Assembly (NCBI GenBank): GCA_028288545.1
Contig: JAQBNQ010000573.1
Coordinates: forward strand, 1 to 18,344
DNA: 18,344 nucleotides
Reading direction: 5' to 3'
DNA from: Bacteroidota bacterium
Lineage (GTDB): Bacteria > Bacteroidota > Bacteroidia > Chitinophagales > LD1
A model generated the notes under the pieces. That model had not been told where the DNA came from and ran no database searches. It saw only the letters and a list, made by a program, of their open reading frames with translations. A program made the position numbers and the translations under genes. Of this stretch, positions 14,390-18,344 are shown in pieces; the stretch's first letter is position 1; the number at the start of each line of letters is the position of its first letter.

Positions 14390-15565
14390 ATGAATTGGGA
14401 CGACCTGAATATTAAAAAGGAAATTTCTCTGGGCGAGGATTCCACCCGGCAGTTTAAAGTAAAACTGGAAAGCGCTGCTAAACTTGCTGAGGAAATGTGT
14501 GCTTTAAGCAATAGCCAGGGAGGGATTATCTATATAGGGGTTTCCGATGACAACAAAATTGTAGGTATTACCCAAAAAGAAATTAGAGAGTACAACCAGT
14601 TTATATCTAATGCAAGTAACGAAAATATAAAGCCGGCAATTTATCCGGTAACAATGACGAAAGAGGTAGACGGCAAACAAATTTTACTAATCTATGTCTC
14701 TCAGGGTCCGTCAAAACCATATTGCACAAGTTCAGGCATTTATTTTGTAAAAAGCGGGAGCGATAAGCGTAAATCTTCACCGCAGGAACTAATGCGTATG
14801 TTCCAGGAAAGCAATCTCCTTTCTATGGACGAGATTTTAACGTCTGCTGCAGTTGTTACAAGTGGAGATGAAAAAACAGTTGACCTTGCTAAGTTCTACG
14901 TCTTCTACGAGCGCAGCAGGGGTAAGGAGTTTTCCAAGGAAGGTATTACCGTTGAAAAGGCTTTGCAGAATATGAACCTGGCTAATGAGGGGAAACTAAC
15001 GCTTGGAGGCTTACTACTTTTTGGCGACAATCCGCAAAAGTTTAAACCCTTCTGTATTGTCAGGGCAGTTAGCTATTATGGCACACAAATAAGCGATGAT
15101 AAGTTTAAAGATAAGAACGATTGCGCCGGTGCTTTGGAAGAGCAATACCGTGCTTCTATGAATTTTTTGAAAAACAATCTTTCCAATATTCAGAAAGAAG
15201 GTTCCTTTAATCAAACAGGAGCATTAGAGATTGATGAACGGGCATTGGAAGAAGCTGTTGTTAATGCACTTTTGCATCGCGACTATTCAAAGAATGCAGT
15301 TATTCGGCTTTTAATATTTGAAGACAGGGTTGAAATAATAAGCCCGGGGGCCTTACCCAATCATTTAACTGTCGAAAATATTATCAATGGTAATTCGGTT
15401 ATACGTAATCCAACCATAGTATCATTTGCTACTAAAATCCTTCCATACTCCGGTATTGGCTCAGGAATAGCCCGCATTTTAAAAAATCATCCGGAAACCA
15501 AATTTGTTGACGATAAAGATGGCGAGCAGTTTACCATTACACTTTCACGTCCAAAAAGAAGTTAA
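14390..15565 (+). CDS. AlbA_2 (Schlafen-like) domain protein with C-terminal GHKL-type ATPase module
   Basis: A 391-residue protein of the group often labelled RecG-like or ATP-binding/RNA-binding-domain protein, though it has no helicase motifs. The N-terminal AlbA_2 domain (about 13-140) shows EDSTRQFKVKLESAAKLAEEMCALSNSQGGIIYIGVSDD and GIYFVKSGSDKRKSSPQE. The C-terminal half has an HATPase_c_4 look: the N-box-like EEAVVNALLHRDY at 287-299 with Asn292, DRVEIISPGALP at 312-323, NPTIVSFATK at 340-349 and the glycine box GIGSGIARIL at 355-364. AlbA_2 domains bind nucleic acid and relatives act as regulators or RNases; which applies here is unknown. Position 21 is Gln where many AlbA_2 proteins carry Glu before FK. 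The gene follows the Roco gene by 28 bases and its stop abuts, without any gap, the stop of the opposite-strand lipoprotein gene. Confidence 0.85.
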   Translation: MNWDDLNIKKEISLGEDSTRQFKVKLESAAKLAEEMCALSNSQGGIIYIGVSDDNKIVGITQKEIREYNQFISNASNENIKPAIYPVTMTKEVDGKQILLIYVSQGPSKPYCTSSGIYFVKSGSDKRKSSPQELMRMFQESNLLSMDEILTSAAVVTSGDEKTVDLAKFYVFYERSRGKEFSKEGITVEKALQNMNLANEGKLTLGGLLLFGDNPQKFKPFCIVRAVSYYGTQISDDKFKDKNDCAGALEEQYRASMNFLKNNLSNIQKEGSFNQTGALEIDERALEEAVVNALLHRDYSKNAVIRLLIFEDRVEIISPGALPNHLTVENIINGNSVIRNPTIVSFATKILPYSGIGSGIARILKNHPETKFVDDKDGEQFTITLSRPKRS

Positions 15566-15988
15566 TCATTTCATATAACTAAACTCAATCCGCCTGTTTT
15601 GAATATCGGCGGGATTAGTTGGGTTAACAGGATTTTCATAACCCCTTATCTCAACACCAATGTTGAAATATGCCCGCTCGTCATATTTGCTCATGTATTT
15701 TTTAGCAGCATCTGCCATGTCGAAGGCTACTTGTTCGTTTTTGGCTTTGCTGGCTGTTTGCTCACTGTAGGCGCTGAGCATTACCCTGTCGGCTTTATGG
15801 CTGAGGTCTTTTGCAAAATCTGCCAGCTTTTGTTTTACGTCCTCGTTCTTAATATTTCCAGCTGAGTCAATTTCGAAACGAAACACAAGTGGGTTTTGTT
15901 GTGGAGGCGCGGATGAAGGATTACTGCACGAGTTGAGGGCAAGAGCAAAGACAATTAATACATTGAAATAGTATCGGTTCCTGTTCAT
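15566..15988 (-). CDS. Small OmpA-like lipoprotein
   Basis: A 140-residue protein with a lipoprotein signal (MNRNRYYFNVLIVFALALNS then Cys21), so the mature part is expected to be anchored in a membrane, in Bacteroidota usually the outer one. The mature body resembles a divergent OmpA/MotB peptidoglycan-binding fold: FRFEIDSAGNIKNEDVKQKLADFAKDL, RVMLSAYSEQTASKAKNEQVAFDMADAAKKYM, and the closing PADIQNRRIEF, which recalls the NRRVE end of OmpA-like domains. Some of the usual diaminopimelate-contacting residues cannot be assigned with confidence, so peptidoglycan binding is inference. It is last in the minus-strand run, 11 bases after the short-chain dehydrogenase. Confidence 0.65.
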   Translation of the reverse strand: MNRNRYYFNVLIVFALALNSCSNPSSAPPQQNPLVFRFEIDSAGNIKNEDVKQKLADFAKDLSHKADRVMLSAYSEQTASKAKNEQVAFDMADAAKKYMSKYDERAYFNIGVEIRGYENPVNPTNPADIQNRRIEFSYMK

Positions 15989-15999
15989 CCTAAAACCAA

Positions 16000-16812
16000 T
16001 TATTCTTTCATAAATTTTTTCTCAATCCATAAAAAAATGGAAGTATAGGCTACCGGAAAACGCCGGGCTAAGCGATCTACTAACCAGGCATCGCGCCCTA
16101 TTAATATTTTCTGCTTATTTTTTTTCATGCCATTAATGATAATTGTGGCGGCGTCTTCGGCGCTGGTAATAGCCACCTTATCAAGCTTATCAATACTCTT
16201 TTGTGAGTTCTTATAGTGTATCCCGTTGCGGGCAATATTGGTTTTAATCCCACCCGGGTGAACGCAGGACACTGTTACATTTGTTCCCACCAATTCCATT
16301 CTCAGCGCTTCAGTAAAACCACGCACCGCAAATTTAGTAGTGCAATAAGGTACCTGCGTTTTTACGCCGATAATACCAAAAACGCTGATGGTGTTTACTA
16401 AATGTGCCTCGGGCCGTGTAAGCATGGTTGGAAGAAATGCGCGGGTAAAATGAATAACGCCCCACAGGTTTACGTCCATAATTTTCTTCAGGTGTTCTTC
16501 CTTTACCTCTACCAGTGTAATTTCACCCAAGGCCATTCCCGCGTTATTGAACAACACGTCGATCCATTTTTCTTCCAGCAGAATTTTTCCGGCAAAAGCA
16601 TAAATATCCTTTTCGCTGCCAGAGTCAACTACATAAGGTTTGCACTTCCCTCCTTTCGCAATTATGTCTTTAGCTGTTTCATTAACTGTTTCTTCGTTAA
16701 TGTCTGTAATAAAAATTTCCGCTCCTAAATCCGCCAGTTGATAAGCAAGATGCCTGCCCATGCCAGACCCCCCGCCGGTGATAACTATTTTCTTGTCTTT
16801 AAAATTTTTCAT
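16000..16812 (-). CDS. Short-chain dehydrogenase/reductase
   Basis: A classical SDR of 270 residues: cofactor motif TGGGSGMG at 12-19, NNAG at 89-92, and the catalytic tetrad Asn115, Ser143, Tyr156 and Lys160 (SVFG...YCTTK). Asp37 at the end of the second strand favours NAD(H) over NADP(H). VHPGGIKTNIA after the active site is typical of SDRs. The C-terminal extension (KILIGRDAWLVDRLARRFP...LWIEKKF) resembles that of membrane-associated SDRs acting on lipids or acyl compounds. Its neighbour in the same direction is a thiolase, so an acyl-chain or steroid-like substrate is possible, but the real substrate cannot be read from the sequence. Confidence 0.88.
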   Translation of the reverse strand: MKNFKDKKIVITGGGSGMGRHLAYQLADLGAEIFITDINEETVNETAKDIIAKGGKCKPYVVDSGSEKDIYAFAGKILLEEKWIDVLFNNAGMALGEITLVEVKEEHLKKIMDVNLWGVIHFTRAFLPTMLTRPEAHLVNTISVFGIIGVKTQVPYCTTKFAVRGFTEALRMELVGTNVTVSCVHPGGIKTNIARNGIHYKNSQKSIDKLDKVAITSAEDAATIIINGMKKNKQKILIGRDAWLVDRLARRFPVAYTSIFLWIEKKFMKE

Positions 16813-16848
16813 CAGCGCTATTATTTAAAACGATGACTGCTGTTAAGA

Positions 16849-17250
16849 TTACAGAACCTTTCCCGCAACTAAAAATGTTCCGGCCGCACAGGAGGCTGTA
16901 AGTACCGTACCCCAAATAATGTCAATAATAACAATGCTCAAAGGCCAGTTGGTTATTGTAGCCATATTGGTGAGGTCGTAAGTGGCATAACAGAGAAAAC
17001 CAAGCGCTCCCCCTTTTATTAATGCCATAAACAGGTCTCCGGCTTCTACCGAAGGTACCACCGCAAAATACAGGATGCCCCCAATGTATATCAGGTAAAA
17101 AATAATAGCCGCCGCCCAATTCACTTTATCACTCATTATAAAACCCAGCTTTGCCTTATACAGGTTTTTGGCTATTACGCCCAACCAGGTAAGATCAATA
17201 GCAAAAAAGAAAACGAGTGTAATGGCATACAAAATCAGGTACCGGGTCAT
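16849..17250 (-). CDS. DUF2177 family membrane protein
   Basis: A 133-residue integral membrane protein with four predicted hydrophobic segments (about 5-28, 44-65, 76-95 and 104-130). The sequence features DLTWLGVIAKNLYKAKLGF near the N-terminus, GALGFLCYATYDLTNMATI in the third segment and WPLSIVIIDIIWGTVLTASCA in the fourth fit the DUF2177 family, whose function is unknown. It lies between the thiolase (32 bases upstream) and the short-chain dehydrogenase (36 bases downstream) on the same strand, so it is probably cotranscribed with them. Confidence 0.85.
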   Translation of the reverse strand: MTRYLILYAITLVFFFAIDLTWLGVIAKNLYKAKLGFIMSDKVNWAAAIIFYLIYIGGILYFAVVPSVEAGDLFMALIKGGALGFLCYATYDLTNMATITNWPLSIVIIDIIWGTVLTASCAAGTFLVAGKVL

Positions 17251-17282
17251 AAGTTCAATTTAGGTAAGCAATAAGTATTCTT

Positions 17283-18344
17283 CTACTTTTCCATAATAGC
17301 TGTTACTCCTTGTCCACCCGCTGCGCATATAGAAATAAACCCTTTGCCCGAGCCTCTTTCATTCAGCAGTTTGGCCATGGTAGCAATAATCCTTCCACCG
17401 GTGGCCGCAAATGGATGCCCCGCTGGTATACTACTACCTGTTACATTTAATTTTTGCCTATCCAGTTTGCCGGCAGGTTTATCAATACCAAACAATTTCG
17501 AAAGTTCGGGGCTTTCCCAAATTTTTAATGTAGCCAAAACCTGCGCCGTAAAAGCTTCATGCACTTCATAAAAGTCAAAATCCTCAATGCTCATGCCGGC
17601 CTTTTTAAGCATCCGGTTAGATGCATAAATTGGGGCCAATAAAAGATTGTGCTGGTCCTTTACATATTCAATAGCAGCCACCTCTGCAAAAGTGATGTAA
17701 GCCAAAACCGGGAGATTATTTTTGGCGGCCCACTCCTCACTGGCTAATAACACGCAGGAGGCGCCGTCTGTTAGCGGAGAAGAATTCCCGGCCGTTAGCG
17801 TTCCATGCTCTTTATCAAATGCAGGTTTCAGTTTTGCCAGTTTCTCAAGGCTTGTATCCGTTCTTAAATTGTTATCGAGCTCAAGTCCCATAAATGGAGT
17901 TATCATATCCTTATAAAAACCGCGCTCGTAAGCCTTCGCCATTTTTTGATGGCTTTCTAAGGCAAACATGTCCTGCTCTTCGCGCGATATGCCATAAAAC
18001 TTAGCAGTAATTTCTGTATGGCCACCCATGCTTAAACCAGTGCGGGATTCTATATTCATGGGCGCTTCTGGTGCCAGGTCTTTGAATCTTATTTTCAGCA
18101 ACTGCTTAAGCCTTGCCCCGGTTGTTTTGCTCCACTTTGCAGCTAGTAATATCTTCCTCAGGTTTTCACTTAACACTAAAGGCACATTGCTGCTGGAATC
18201 TACCCCGCCGGCAATGCCCACCTCAATTTGCCCCAAGGCTATTTTATTGGCCACGTAAATAGCTGATTCAATACCCGTATCGCAGGCCTGTTGAAGATCG
18301 CAGCCGGGCGTAGCGGGGTCAAGCGAAGTACTCATTACGCATTC
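17283..18344 (-). CDS. Thiolase (acetyl-CoA C-acyltransferase, FadI-like), 5' truncated
   Basis: The frame stays open to the right edge (Glu-Cys-Val precede the first visible Met), and the N-terminal ~80 residues of a normal thiolase are missing, so the Met at 18335 is internal. Thiolases cleave 3-ketoacyl-CoA with CoA to acetyl-CoA in fatty-acid beta-oxidation, or run in reverse. Visible: the nucleophile Cys in QQACDTG near the right edge, SMGGHTEITAKFYGISREEQD, NSSPLTDGAS, the VHEAFTAQ block, the catalytic His in GHPFAATGGR, and the second active-site Cys in SICAAGGQG near the C-terminus. VHEAF instead of NEAFA and the overall layout are closer to the FadI-type trifunctional subunit than to PhaA-type acetoacetyl-CoA thiolases. 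It is first of four same-strand genes. Confidence 0.92.
   Translation of the reverse strand, partial: ECVMSTSLDPATPGCDLQQACDTGIESAIYVANKIALGQIEVGIAGGVDSSSNVPLVLSENLRKILLAAKWSKTTGARLKQLLKIRFKDLAPEAPMNIESRTGLSMGGHTEITAKFYGISREEQDMFALESHQKMAKAYERGFYKDMITPFMGLELDNNLRTDTSLEKLAKLKPAFDKEHGTLTAGNSSPLTDGASCVLLASEEWAAKNNLPVLAYITFAEVAAIEYVKDQHNLLLAPIYASNRMLKKAGMSIEDFDFYEVHEAFTAQVLATLKIWESPELSKLFGIDKPAGKLDRQKLNVTGSSIPAGHPFAATGGRIIATMAKLLNERGSGKGFISICAAGGQGVTAIMEK

Noticed and set aside
14390..15565. Annotation of the AlbA_2 protein as a RecG helicase
   Set aside because: No Walker A/B or helicase motifs are present; the RecG label is a naming tradition for the AlbA_2-HATPase group.
16402..16728. Plus-strand 108-codon ORF inside the short-chain dehydrogenase
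   Set aside because: Antisense shadow of a gene with the full SDR catalytic tetrad.

Overview
The window looks like the chromosome of a Bacteroidota member, probably of the Chitinophagales/Sphingobacteriales type. The evidence is a run of secreted proteins ending in type IX secretion (T9SS) type A sorting domains, a long (1107-residue) SecA with a C-terminal zinc tail, few recognisable Shine-Dalgarno sites, and promoter-like sequences close to the Bacteroidota TTTG / TAnnTTTG pattern. No rRNA, tRNA, CRISPR array, transposase or integrase was seen.

Layout. 1-788 is the 3' end of a polytopic membrane protein, probably a family-39-type glycosyltransferase. 875-2275 encodes class II fumarase (fumC) with a clear intrinsic terminator after it. 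2394-5625 holds four tandem paralogous secreted proteins: signal peptide, a small Ig-like body with a conserved GLPxGI...GC...SG core, and a T9SS sorting tail. 5723-6997 on the minus strand is purD. 7129-7778 is a MntA/HepT (nucleotidyltransferase/HEPN) toxin-antitoxin cassette in which hepT is split over two frames, and the cassette is bracketed by two roughly 53-base direct repeats. 8092-11415 is secA. 11554-14361 is a bacterial Roco protein (LRR-Roc-COR GTPase), followed 28 bases later by an AlbA_2/Schlafen-like protein with a C-terminal GHKL-type ATPase fold. On the minus strand, reading from the right edge, come a thiolase (5' truncated), a DUF2177 membrane protein, a short-chain dehydrogenase and an OmpA-like lipoprotein, spaced 32, 36 and 11 bases apart as in an operon.

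How they fit together. fumC, purD and secA are ordinary core genes. The accessory material lies between them: the T9SS paralogs (surface or secreted, unknown role), the damaged toxin-antitoxin cassette, and the Roco/AlbA_2-GHKL pair. The last pair is the best candidate for an undescribed two-gene system: a nucleotide-switch sensor with ligand-binding-type repeats beside a putative nucleic-acid-binding ATPase. That function is inference from domain architecture and gene order only; no phage-defence phenotype can be read from the sequence.

Small-scale structure is also visible: short tandem repeats touching the stop codons of purD (octamers) and secA (heptamers), an imperfect inverted repeat immediately upstream of the likely secA promoter, and a perfect 20-bp palindrome between the first two T9SS genes.
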